Positions 36,828-45,246 of a stretch of 64,000 nt of DNA are shown here, piece by piece. The notes beneath the pieces were generated by a model that worked only from the letters and a program-made list of their open reading frames with translations, was not told the origin of the DNA and made no database searches. Source of the stretch: Flavobacteriales bacterium (lineage in GTDB: Bacteria; Bacteroidota; Bacteroidia; Flavobacteriales; Flavobacteriaceae); NCBI GenBank assembly GCA_020635875.1, contig JACJYY010000003.1, positions 62,001 through 126,000 on the forward strand. The letters run 5' to 3'. Made by a program: the position numbers and the translations under genes. The number at the start of each line of letters is the position of its first letter. Position 1 is the stretch's first letter.

Positions 36828-36860
36828 TTTGGATTTGAAAAATGGGGGGGGGTATATTTG
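36828..36860 (+). promoter_or_regulatory. Promoter with G9 tract in the spacer (possible phase switch)
   Basis: TTTG (36828-36831), 21-nt spacer, TATATTTG (36853-36860), a full Bacteroidota consensus. The last nine spacer bases, 36844-36852, are all G and abut the -7 box. Slipped-strand mispairing here would change the spacing between the sigma-binding boxes. The start codon of the first lipoprotein is 31 nt downstream. Confidence 0.75.
36844..36852 (+). repeat. Homopolymeric G9 tract
   Basis: Nine consecutive G in AT-rich intergenic DNA, the longest G run that I noticed in the window. See the promoter entry for its position. Confidence 0.95.
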
Positions 36861-36891
36861 CCAGCATTAAATAACATAAAAAATCAAATCA

Positions 36892-37530
36892 ATGAAAAAA
36901 GCTTATTTCGCACTCTTTTTGGGTGCTATTTCAATTTCTGTTATTAGTTGTAAGCCTCCCGTTGGTGGTGCGCCTATTCCAAATTGTGAATTTAACGACA
37001 GACACAAAGTAGTGTTTTACAATTTAGGTTTAGTTTATCCTGATGGTTTGTCCCATTATCATAAAGCAAGTGTTGCTATAGATAACAAAGAAAGATCTTT
37101 GTTAAATATTTTAAATGGAAAGGGAGATGCAAATTTTTCAAGTTCGAAAGCATACATCATTACAAATATTAAAGCCGATCAAAAATATTGTAAAGGAGAA
37201 AAACCAGAAAAACATTTGCCCAACGCTAGAACCGTCACAACAAACACCATAGATATTCCATATCCTTCAGGAACAGTGTTTACGGGTGAAATTACAGTTA
37301 ACATTTCTTCTGATGAGTATAGAAATACATCAGGTGTTGATCCTTATTATAAGGTTTTATGGACTACAACTGGGAATAATCCACAAGGAGGTATTCCTGG
37401 GAATGTCATGGGTAAAAAAATACCATTGAAGAATAAATCGGGCAGACCATCTGATGGAGGTGAAATAAGTTCGAAATTAAGACTTAGTCTAAATGAAGTA
37501 ATTATTAGTGGAGTAAAAACTAAAATTTAA
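36892..37530 (+). CDS. Predicted lipoprotein, unknown function (first gene after the G9 promoter)
   Basis: 212 residues with a clear lipoprotein signal peptide and lipobox VISC (Cys about residue 20), followed by KPPVGGAP. The mature part is beta-rich, with three further cysteines and a glycine/proline-rich C-terminal third (TTGNNPQGGIPGNVMGKKIP). I do not recognise a family. It is transcribed from the G9-containing promoter and followed after 30 nt, with no terminator, by a second lipoprotein gene. Confidence 0.75.
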   Translation: MKKAYFALFLGAISISVISCKPPVGGAPIPNCEFNDRHKVVFYNLGLVYPDGLSHYHKASVAIDNKERSLLNILNGKGDANFSSSKAYIITNIKADQKYCKGEKPEKHLPNARTVTTNTIDIPYPSGTVFTGEITVNISSDEYRNTSGVDPYYKVLWTTTGNNPQGGIPGNVMGKKIPLKNKSGRPSDGGEISSKLRLSLNEVIISGVKTKI

Positions 37531-37560
37531 TAACCCTAGATTCAATTAAAAATAAAAATT

Positions 37561-38388
37561 ATGTATATAAAATCAATAGCCGTAGTTTCAATTTCAGCAA
37601 TATTATTTTCGTGCAACGAGAATAATGAAGTGTTAGATAAAGAAATGGTTCAAGAGGAAAAAACGATTGAGTTAGAGTCTACGTACAGTTTAGGGGATAA
37701 AACTCCAAATGTATATCATGATTACTTTGTTGATACTGAACACAGTGCAGGATTTTCTTCCTTAAAAACGCCATTAAGACCCGCTAGTGTGGTTGAGCGA
37801 ATCGATGCGGAAGGACAACAGAGGTTGTCTATAAACAATAGATCTGTAGAGCAATTGTCTTCTGCTAAGCGAGTAGCACAAGAGGATGTGAATACTATCT
37901 ATGGGAAAACTATAACGTTTAAGTTAAAGTCAAATAATGCATTGGCTCGAAATGCTTCTGAAGAGAAAGAAGTAAGCATGTATGTGCCTGAATTGTTAGA
38001 AATCAAAAACCCAGCGGTGGCTAGTGAAGAAGATCTATTTCCTGCTTGTTACAGCCAAGATTTTGTTTTGGAATGGAATGCAGACCCTAAAAATGAAGAA
38101 GGTTTAGTTGTAATTGCAGAATATTTTGGAGAAAACCTTGTTTCTGAAAATTCGACAGATGTTCACATTACCAATACAGATATAATACCAGTGGACAATG
38201 GTAAGGCAGTTTTAAATAATAGTTTATTTGATGGTATTCCTGATTCGTCAGTGGTGCATATTATTTTGCTTAGAGGGAATGTGAAGTTAGAAGAATATCA
38301 AGGAGAAACTTTCAAGTATTATGCGGAATCACATGTACGGTTGCCAATTGTTTTGATAAAGGATTTAGATGCAGTGTCTTCTAATTAA
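37561..38388 (+). CDS. Predicted lipoprotein, unknown function (second gene)
   Basis: 275 residues, lipobox LFSC (Cys about residue 18) followed by the acidic stretch NENNEVLDKE. In Bacteroidota an acidic segment after the lipid cysteine can act as a surface-export signal, so the protein may face outward; this is inference. The mature part is acidic with two late beta-rich segments (DFVLEWNADPKNEEGLVVIA, SSVVHIILLRGNVKLEEY) that suggest a beta-sandwich. I do not recognise the family. It is probably co-transcribed with the preceding lipoprotein. Confidence 0.72.
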   Translation: MYIKSIAVVSISAILFSCNENNEVLDKEMVQEEKTIELESTYSLGDKTPNVYHDYFVDTEHSAGFSSLKTPLRPASVVERIDAEGQQRLSINNRSVEQLSSAKRVAQEDVNTIYGKTITFKLKSNNALARNASEEKEVSMYVPELLEIKNPAVASEEDLFPACYSQDFVLEWNADPKNEEGLVVIAEYFGENLVSENSTDVHITNTDIIPVDNGKAVLNNSLFDGIPDSSVVHIILLRGNVKLEEYQGETFKYYAESHVRLPIVLIKDLDAVSSN

Positions 38389-38416
38389 TAGATGTAAATT
38401 TGCATTATAACACATG

Positions 38417-38450
38417 ATAAACTAAGCTCCTATTGAAGCTTAGTTTATTT
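38417..38450 (+). terminator. Stem-loop between the second and third lipoprotein genes
   Basis: A perfect 12-bp stem (38417-38428 with 38437-38448) with an 8-nt loop, 28 nt after the stop codon. Only a short T run lies at the base, so it may be a weak terminator or an attenuator that separates the two halves of the locus. Confidence 0.6.
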
Positions 38451-38466
38451 GTATAGACTTAGATAT

Positions 38467-39159
38467 ATGAATAAACTAATTTTATGCTTTTCGGTATTTA
38501 TTCTGCTACATGGTTGTACCACCATTGAAGATACTAAAGAAGAAAAGCAAAGACAATTGAATCAATTGAATACTCTTTGTTTGCATAACCAATATTATTA
38601 TGAAGACGGGGTCGTGCAAAACATAGGAGTTCAATTACAGACTAAATTTGTATTACTTGGATATAATGAAGACGACGACCAAAAGATTTTTGAATTATTG
38701 TATAATACAGGGCTGGATTTATTTACAATAAATATGTATGAATGGTCGATAGATTCAAAATATACGTATGCCTTTATAGAGTTAAAGGAAAATAAGTCTT
38801 GTTATGAAATGGAACAAGTATTTAATGTGTTAAAAGCCAATTCTTTAATTCAATTTACAAGTTATGTCTATAACAATAACTTTATAAAATTTGATGATGA
38901 TAGCTATTCAGATATTGTTGCTTATTCCCATTCTTTTATAGTTGAGACTCAAAGTGATACAGATATAGAAAAATTGAACAAAATTGTTGCAGAAACAAAT
39001 ACCGATATAATCGATTCAAAAGACGGAAAATATACTATCAGCGCAACCAAAAAATCAAAAGGTGATGCTTTACAAATGGCAAATTATTTTCATGAAACAG
39101 GTTTGTTTAAATCGGTTAAGGTTGGTTGGAATGGAATCTCAAATATTTTGGATTTATAA
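38467..39159 (+). CDS. Lipoprotein resembling tandem S8-protease propeptide domains
   Basis: 230 residues from ATG 38467; a TTG start at 38449 would only add six residues before the signal peptide. Lipobox LLHGC is followed by acidic residues (IEDTKEEK). The second half (HSFIVETQSDTDIEKLNKIV ... KYTISATKKSKGDALQMANYFHETGLFKSV) closely resembles the N-terminal propeptide of flavobacterial subtilases. The first half (TKFVLLGYNEDDDQKIFELL ... YAFIELKENKSCYEMEQVFN) looks like a divergent copy. No catalytic domain follows. It may act as a protease inhibitor or chaperone; this is inferred from fold resemblance only. Confidence 0.65.
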   Translation: MNKLILCFSVFILLHGCTTIEDTKEEKQRQLNQLNTLCLHNQYYYEDGVVQNIGVQLQTKFVLLGYNEDDDQKIFELLYNTGLDLFTINMYEWSIDSKYTYAFIELKENKSCYEMEQVFNVLKANSLIQFTSYVYNNNFIKFDDDSYSDIVAYSHSFIVETQSDTDIEKLNKIVAETNTDIIDSKDGKYTISATKKSKGDALQMANYFHETGLFKSVKVGWNGISNILDL

Positions 39160-39176
39160 CTTGTCTTACATAAGAT

Positions 39177-40055
39177 ATGTCTAAACAGTTTTGTTTAATT
39201 CTACTACTTATAACAGGGATTTTGACGCCACCTCGTGCCAATGCACAATTCAATAGTGATACACAAGCAGGATTGTATAATATTGGGATAGGCAGTCTTG
39301 TCGGTGGTATAGGTGCTGTAATTAACAAGAAACCTGATCAGAAAATGGGTAAGGTTTTTTTAAAAGGCTTTGCTCAAGGTGCTTTAGGAGGGTATTTTGT
39401 GTTTGAGAGTAAACGTTTAGTTAGGCAATTTGTACTCACTAATGAGTATGGATATGTTTGGCCATCAAAAATAGTGAATGCCACAGGAGCTTCAATTATT
39501 GAAAATGCCGCATCCAATCAAAATTTATGGGAAGAATGGCATATCAACATTGGGTTTAATCGCATCGAAGTTTTTCCTGAGAAAAGATTTAAAGTTGCAT
39601 ACAAGATAATGCCTTTTGCCTTGGGAAACACCATTTATGGCTTTACACAAGGACGCTTGAATATAGATAAAAGCATAAAGACAGGGAATTTTGTGTTTAA
39701 GTCATCTGGATTTCCGTTAGGAATTGCTCCTGGTAATATTACGATGATATCAGAAGAAGAGTTGAAACAATATCCTTATTCTTATGAGGAAGTACTCTCA
39801 CATGAATTGATACATATTTACCAATATGAAGGAGGTTTAGGGATGAGTGCATTCTTCGATAAACCAGTAGATAAATTTTTGAAAAAACGAAAATGGGGTA
39901 GTTGGTATCAAAAATATGTTTACACCGATTTTTATTATCCAATAAGTGGTCATTTAGTTTATTTAGATTCAGAATACAATTCTAGTAGAATAATAGAGGG
40001 AGAAGCGTATTATTATACTTGGTTAAAGGATTATTCGCCTTTTGGTCCAGAATAA
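39177..40055 (+). CDS. Secreted protein with HExxH motif, putative metalloprotease
   Basis: 292 residues with a signal peptide (LILLLITGILTPPRANAQ). A glycine-rich segment (GIGSLVGGIGAVINKK and FAQGALGGYFVFE, about 35-75) may insert in or sit on the membrane. The C-terminal third has SHELIHIYQYE (His209, Glu210, His213) and a later IIEGEAYYYTW (Glu274/Glu276) that could be the third zinc ligand of a gluzincin. I do not recognise a named family; it could instead be a catalytically inert outer-membrane protein. It begins 17 nt after the propeptide-like lipoprotein gene, so the two are almost certainly co-transcribed. Confidence 0.6.
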   Translation: MSKQFCLILLLITGILTPPRANAQFNSDTQAGLYNIGIGSLVGGIGAVINKKPDQKMGKVFLKGFAQGALGGYFVFESKRLVRQFVLTNEYGYVWPSKIVNATGASIIENAASNQNLWEEWHINIGFNRIEVFPEKRFKVAYKIMPFALGNTIYGFTQGRLNIDKSIKTGNFVFKSSGFPLGIAPGNITMISEEELKQYPYSYEEVLSHELIHIYQYEGGLGMSAFFDKPVDKFLKKRKWGSWYQKYVYTDFYYPISGHLVYLDSEYNSSRIIEGEAYYYTWLKDYSPFGPE

Positions 40056-40057
40056 AT

Positions 40058-41347
40058 CTACTTTAAATCTCTAAGTCTTAAACCTTTTAAGTGTTGATGA
40101 AAAGGGTGCTTTGGTATACCTATAATTTGTGCGCTATAGATACCCGAATGACCTGAAAATAGAAAAGCTATCATACAAGCCAACCCCATATATAGGGCTA
40201 CTTCTCCGCCAAATAATTCAATACCCATTAAAGTACAAGCGATAGGGGTATTGGTAGCACCCGAAAATACCGCGACAAATCCCATACCTGCTAATAAGGC
40301 AAATGGAAGAGGGATAAATAGGGATAAGGCACTGCCTAACGTAGCACCAACAAAAAATAACGGAGTTACTTCACCACCTTTGAATCCTGCACCGAGGGTG
40401 AATGTGGTGAGGAGTATTTTGGCTATAAAATCATAGGAATGACTTGGGTTTTTAAAGGCATCGACAATCATAGGTACACCTAAGCCACTGTATTGATAGA
40501 GTTGGGTTGTTCCAAAAAAAACCGCCAGAATTACCCCTCCAACTACTGGTCTTAGTGGAGGGTAGTGTATCCATTTGGCAAACAAATTGCCCCAAAAATG
40601 AACGGATTTGGCAAACAATAATGCAGCCAAACCAAAGGCTATACCCGCCATAAGGATCCACCATAAGGTTTCGTGATTAAGGTCAGGAACGGTAGGAATA
40701 GTATACGACGTATGATGGACTCCCCACAAATAAGCACAGGTGTAATGGGCTAAATAGGCTGTGATAAAAGAAGGAATGATGCTGTCGTATTTGAGTTTCC
40801 CTATAGCCAAAACTTCCAAGGCAAATATGGCTCCTGCTAGTGGTGTGCCAAATACAGAAGCAAATCCTGCGCTGATACCAATAATGATAATCGTTTTTCG
40901 TTCTTTCGCGCTAAGCTTAAATAGTTTAGTAAACTGGTCGGCTATTGCTCCTCCCATCTGAACGGCTGTGCCCTCTCTACCAGCGGAACCTCCAAACAAA
41001 TGCGTAATCAATGTGCCCGCTAATACCAGTGGTGCCATTTTAAAAGGAATGGTCTTTTGTGGTGTGTGATATTCGTCTAACAATTGGTTATTACCCGCAA
41101 CTACACTTTGTCCCCAGTAATGGTAACTCAACCCAATACATAATCCTCCAATTGGCAATAACCAAATAATCCAATTGTGATCTATTCTGTAATTGGTTAC
41201 GAAATCCAATGAGACTAAGAAAAATGCAGAGGCCGATCCTACTAATAAACCCACCAATAGACCAATCATTAACCATTTGAAAAGGTACTGAACAATAACC
41301 TTTACATCAAGGCTAATACTATCCGAGAAATAATAGGGTCGTTTCAT
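40058..41347 (-). CDS. CLC-family antiporter with fluoride-type (CLC-F) motifs
   Basis: 429 residues from the ATG at 41347; the open frame continues to a TTG at 41422. About ten or more membrane helices. Two filter motifs are diagnostic: GREGT (in GGSAGREGTAVQMGG) holds the gating glutamate, and the helix C-D loop reads VAGNNQLLDEY in place of the chloride-type GSGIPE. The GNN and GREGT variants mark the CLC-F fluoride/proton antiporters. A role in fluoride efflux is therefore likely. No crcB riboswitch signature is visible upstream. The gene is divergent from guaA. Confidence 0.8.
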   Translation of the reverse strand: MKRPYYFSDSISLDVKVIVQYLFKWLMIGLLVGLLVGSASAFFLVSLDFVTNYRIDHNWIIWLLPIGGLCIGLSYHYWGQSVVAGNNQLLDEYHTPQKTIPFKMAPLVLAGTLITHLFGGSAGREGTAVQMGGAIADQFTKLFKLSAKERKTIIIIGISAGFASVFGTPLAGAIFALEVLAIGKLKYDSIIPSFITAYLAHYTCAYLWGVHHTSYTIPTVPDLNHETLWWILMAGIAFGLAALLFAKSVHFWGNLFAKWIHYPPLRPVVGGVILAVFFGTTQLYQYSGLGVPMIVDAFKNPSHSYDFIAKILLTTFTLGAGFKGGEVTPLFFVGATLGSALSLFIPLPFALLAGMGFVAVFSGATNTPIACTLMGIELFGGEVALYMGLACMIAFLFSGHSGIYSAQIIGIPKHPFHQHLKGLRLRDLK

Positions 41348-41486
41348 TAATTCATTGTGACTTCGAGCGTTGCAAAAGTAGGAATTAATTTTTCTAATCT
41401 CCTTTGACCAAGATTTTTCCAAAAAAAAAGACTACTTCTATTTTTGTTAGTATTTTTGACGGCAATTAATATTTCATTTTTATCGC

Positions 41487-43016
41487 ATGCAACATAATGT
41501 CCTTATTCTTGACTTTGGATCACAGTACACACAACTAATAGCTCGTAAAGTCAGAGAGCTTAATATTTTTTGTGAAATTTTCCCGTACAATAATCCGCCT
41601 GAAGATTTATCATCTTACAAAGCGGTTATTTTATCAGGGAGTCCATTTTCAGTAAGAGGCGAAGATGCACCACATCCTGATTTATCTCAAATTAGAGGGA
41701 AATTGCCGTTGCTCGCCGTGTGTTATGGTTCTCAGTATTTAGCTCATTTTTTTGGAGGAGAAGTGGCTCCGTCCAATACTAGGGAATATGGTAGAGCGCA
41801 CTTGACATATGTAAAAGAAGATGAAGTATTTTTTGAAGGGGTAAAAGAAGGTAGTCAGGTTTGGATGAGTCATAGTGATACCATTAAAAAATTACCAACT
41901 AACGCCGTAAAAATTGCAAGTACAGCGGATGTTGAAAATGCGGCTTACCGTATTGAAGGAGAAACCACCTATGCCATCCAATACCATCCAGAGGTGTATC
42001 ATTCCACAGACGGAAAAAAAATGTTAGAGAACTTTTTGGTGAAAATTGCTGAGGTTCCTCAAAATTTCACGCCGAGTTCATTTGTAGAAGAAATAGTGGC
42101 TGAGATCAAAGAAAAGGCAGGAAACGATAGAGTGGTTTTAGGATTGTCAGGCGGTGTGGATTCTACAGTTGCAGCTGTTCTATTAAATAAAGCGATTGGC
42201 AAAAACTTGTTCTGTATTTTTGTGAATAATGGTCTTTTGCGCAAAAATGAATTCCAAAGTGTATTGAATCAATACAAAGGAATGGGGTTAAATGTGAAAG
42301 GAGTAGATGCTACAGATCGTTTCATGACGGAGTTGGCAGGCATTACAGATCCAGAGAAAAAAAGAAAAGTTATTGGTCGTGTTTTTATAGAGGTGTTCGA
42401 TGACGAAGCACACTTAATAGAAGATGTAAAATGGCTAGCTCAAGGTACTATATATCCTGATGTAATAGAATCAATTTCTGTAAAAGGCCCTTCGGCTACG
42501 ATAAAATCACATCACAATGTAGGGGGACTGCCAGACTTCATGAAACTCAAAGTTTTAGAACCTCTTAAAATGTTGTTCAAAGATGAGGTAAGACGAGTGG
42601 GAGCTTCATTAGGAATAGATCCAGAATTATTAGGTAGACATCCTTTCCCTGGACCAGGTTTGTCGATCCGTATTTTGGGTGATATAACATTGGAAAAAGT
42701 TCGTATATTGCAGGAAGTTGATCATGTGTTTATTCAAGGACTGAAAGACTGGGGCTTGTATGACAAAGTGTGGCAAGCAGGCGCCATGTTGTTGCCAGTG
42801 AATAGTGTGGGAGTAATGGGTGATGAAAGAACGTATGAAAAGGTTGTAGCTTTAAGAGCGGTCGAATCTACGGATGGAATGACAGCAGATTGGGTGCATT
42901 TACCGTATGAGTTTTTGACCAAGGTTTCTAACGACATTATCAACAAAGTGAAAGGGGTGAATAGAGTGGTATATGATATCAGCTCTAAGCCACCAGCAAC
43001 TATTGAGTGGGAATAA
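41487..43016 (+). CDS. guaA: GMP synthase (glutamine-hydrolysing)
   Basis: 509 residues. The class I glutamine amidotransferase domain has the nucleophile in [17 protein letters not shown] and the His/Glu pair in [10 protein letters not shown]. The ATP pyrophosphatase domain has the P-loop [16 protein letters not shown], and the C-terminal dimerisation domain ends [11 protein letters not shown], the invariant family terminus. It converts XMP to GMP. Two TATTTTTG -7-like boxes (41439 and 41451) lie upstream, but without a clear -33 box. Confidence 0.97.
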   Translation: MQHNVLILDFGSQYTQLIARKVRELNIFCEIFPYNNPPEDLSSYKAVILSGSPFSVRGEDAPHPDLSQIRGKLPLLAVCYGSQYLAHFFGGEVAPSNTREYGRAHLTYVKEDEVFFEGVKEGSQVWMSHSDTIKKLPTNAVKIASTADVENAAYRIEGETTYAIQYHPEVYHSTDGKKMLENFLVKIAEVPQNFTPSSFVEEIVAEIKEKAGNDRVVLGLSGGVDSTVAAVLLNKAIGKNLFCIFVNNGLLRKNEFQSVLNQYKGMGLNVKGVDATDRFMTELAGITDPEKKRKVIGRVFIEVFDDEAHLIEDVKWLAQGTIYPDVIESISVKGPSATIKSHHNVGGLPDFMKLKVLEPLKMLFKDEVRRVGASLGIDPELLGRHPFPGPGLSIRILGDITLEKVRILQEVDHVFIQGLKDWGLYDKVWQAGAMLLPVNSVGVMGDERTYEKVVALRAVESTDGMTADWVHLPYEFLTKVSNDIINKVKGVNRVVYDISSKPPATIEWE

Positions 43017-43039
43017 ATAATTAAAAAGACGAGTCTAAA

Positions 43040-45124
43040 ATGAAGAGAATTGCAGCATTGTTATTGTTATTTGTATGTGTCACAACAAATGCTTTTTCAT
43101 ACCAAAATCAAGATGATGAAGCCTTTATAAATCACACCGTAAAGAAAGGACAAACGGTTTATCAAATTGCAAGAATATATGGAGCGTCTCCTCACGAAAT
43201 CTTACGAATTAATCCTGATGCCTCGGAAGGAATTGAGGTAGGCCAAGTGCTAAAGATACCTAAGTCAGGTAAGTCTTTGCTTGAAATTGAAAAATCAAGA
43301 GAACTAGAAAGTCATATTGCTTTAATAGAAAGTAAACCTGTGTCGTCGGAATCTACCCACATGGTAAAACCGAAAGAGACGGTTTATGGATTGTCTAAAC
43401 AGTACGGATTAACTTTGCAAGAGTTGGTTGATGCCAATCCTCATTTGGCTTATGGGCTTAAAATAGGGCAAGTACTGACGATTCCTGTGCCGAAGAGCGG
43501 GAAAAAGGCAGTAGATGAAACAAAGCCAGTTACACCTGTTAAGAAGGAGGTGGTTAAGCAACCAGTAAAAGCTGAAAAGGAAGTAGTCGAAACTGTAGTA
43601 GAACCTTTGCCAGCAGTGGTAGAACGAGTGTACAAGGAACCTGAAGCGGATGGTTACATTCATCATATTGTTCAGCCAAAAGAAACAAAATGGCGAATTT
43701 CTAAAAAGTACGGAGTTACGATTGAACAAATCGAAGAACACAATCCAGAATCGGATGTACTATCGATTGGGGAGTTAGTGTTAATACCGACAGATAAATC
43801 AACAGAGAAACCTAAACCACAAGAAAAGGTAAAGGAAGAGGTTAAGTCACAACAGAATAAACCGACCTCTACGACGCAACAAAAGGCAGCTCAAACTAAA
43901 AGTGAGGTTAAGCAAGCAGTTATGGTTAGTGCTCCTTCCTATATGAAAACAGATTTGGATGAGGATGAGTTAGAGTTGCCAAGTCATTCTAAGTTATATG
44001 ATCAAATTATCAATAAGCCAGTATATGGAGATTTGTTGGATAGCATCAATAAGGAGGTAAAGAAAGAGTTGGTTTTATTATTGCCATTCAACTTGTCGAA
44101 AATAGAATCAGATACTATAGGGACATTAAAATCCAATATTTCAAACAACAGGTTTTTGAATATGACCTTGGATTTTTATTCTGGGGCGTTAAAAGCGATT
44201 GATTCCGCTAATGCCTTAGGGTTAAAAATTAACGTTCGAATCATAGATTCAGAAGAATCACGTTCAAATTCCGACATTGCGCAGGTATTGGCGGCTCATG
44301 ATTTTACTTCTGTTAATGCCGTAATCGGGCCTTTCAAAAGGTTTAATATTCAAAAAACAACAGGAATACTCTCTAAGTATGACATTCCGATAATATCTCC
44401 ATTGTCAAAGGAAACCTCAAAGTTGGATGCAAAAAATTTATTTAATTCAATCCCTCCTGAAAATGTCATGCGAAAAACATTGCTAGACTACGTAAAAAGT
44501 AAAAATGCAAACGTAATCGCAGTAATTGACAAAAAACAAATTCTAACTAAAAACTATTTAATTCAAAACTATGATGATATTCATTTTGCTGAGTTAGATA
44601 GTTTAGGAAAATTGAATGAGGCAGCATTAGGTAAGATGTTAGTGAATGCCAAACAGAACACCGTTATTATAGAAAGCGCCAATCCTACGTTAATCATGAA
44701 GACGGTGTCTTATCTGAAAAGTCAAAAGAATAAAGGATATCTGATTAATATAGCTACAACAGATAGAAATAAAGCTTTTGATAATCCTGAAATAGCATTA
44801 GAAGATTTGGTTAGTCTTAATCTACATTACCCATCGATTACAAGAGAGGACAGCACTAGAAATAATAGTGCCTTTGCCGTAAAGTATAAAGAAGAAAACA
44901 ATGTGTTTCCTAATCAATATGCTCTTAGAGGCTTTGATTTGACCTTTGATACCATTTTGAGGTTGGCTCAAAATATTTCGTTTATTGAAACTACCAAAAG
45001 ATACGAAACGGAATATATTGAAAATCGATTCAGTTACGATCAGGATCCAGAAGGAGGTTACTTTAATAGAGGAGTATACGTGCTCCGTTATGGAGAAGAC
45101 TTTACCATTAAAAAGGTAAAATAA
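43040..45124 (+). CDS. Triple-LysM protein with periplasmic-binding-protein-like domain
   Basis: 694 residues: signal peptide (to about NAFSYQ), three LysM repeats (about 30-73, 107-150, 207-249; each HxVxxxET/QTVYxxxxxYG...IGQVLxIP), linkers rich in K, E and V, then a type 1 periplasmic-binding fold (about 340-694) starting KKELVLLLPFNLSKIES. LysM domains should hold it to peptidoglycan. The PBP1-like domain has no obvious transporter partner here, so its ligand is unknown. It follows guaA by 23 nt, probably in the same transcript. Confidence 0.87.
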   Translation: MKRIAALLLLFVCVTTNAFSYQNQDDEAFINHTVKKGQTVYQIARIYGASPHEILRINPDASEGIEVGQVLKIPKSGKSLLEIEKSRELESHIALIESKPVSSESTHMVKPKETVYGLSKQYGLTLQELVDANPHLAYGLKIGQVLTIPVPKSGKKAVDETKPVTPVKKEVVKQPVKAEKEVVETVVEPLPAVVERVYKEPEADGYIHHIVQPKETKWRISKKYGVTIEQIEEHNPESDVLSIGELVLIPTDKSTEKPKPQEKVKEEVKSQQNKPTSTTQQKAAQTKSEVKQAVMVSAPSYMKTDLDEDELELPSHSKLYDQIINKPVYGDLLDSINKEVKKELVLLLPFNLSKIESDTIGTLKSNISNNRFLNMTLDFYSGALKAIDSANALGLKINVRIIDSEESRSNSDIAQVLAAHDFTSVNAVIGPFKRFNIQKTTGILSKYDIPIISPLSKETSKLDAKNLFNSIPPENVMRKTLLDYVKSKNANVIAVIDKKQILTKNYLIQNYDDIHFAELDSLGKLNEAALGKMLVNAKQNTVIIESANPTLIMKTVSYLKSQKNKGYLINIATTDRNKAFDNPEIALEDLVSLNLHYPSITREDSTRNNSAFAVKYKEENNVFPNQYALRGFDLTFDTILRLAQNISFIETTKRYETEYIENRFSYDQDPEGGYFNRGVYVLRYGEDFTIKKVK

Positions 45125-45208
45125 TCGCTCCTGTTTTATTTCTTTAGAAATGCGTTAAGTTTGGGTTATCTCTCGCGGTTCAAAATCTCGATATACCAGA
45201 TTTATTTG

Positions 45209-45216
45209 TATTTTTG
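45209..45216 (+). promoter_or_regulatory. Candidate -7 box upstream of pyrG
   Basis: TATTTTTG matches TAnnTTTG and lies 30 nt before the pyrG start. I see no TTG 17-23 nt upstream of it, so the promoter is incomplete or uses a degenerate -33 element. Confidence 0.4.
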
Positions 45217-45246
45217 CAGCTATTAAATCTTTAAGCTGTATAAATA

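Noticed and set aside
36732..36891. Invertible promoter upstream of the lipoprotein locus
   Set aside because: No pair of inverted repeats flanks the promoter, so inversion is unlikely; strand slippage in the G9 tract is the better idea.
41348..41422. 25-codon N-terminal extension of the CLC gene from a TTG
   Set aside because: An ATG at 41347 gives the usual start just before the first helix, and the extra residues are polar and unlike the family.
41348..41486. Fluoride (crcB) riboswitch upstream of the CLC-F gene
   Set aside because: The conserved GGNGAUGGNGUUC-type core is not visible on the minus strand here; only tandem TATTTTTG boxes toward guaA are seen.
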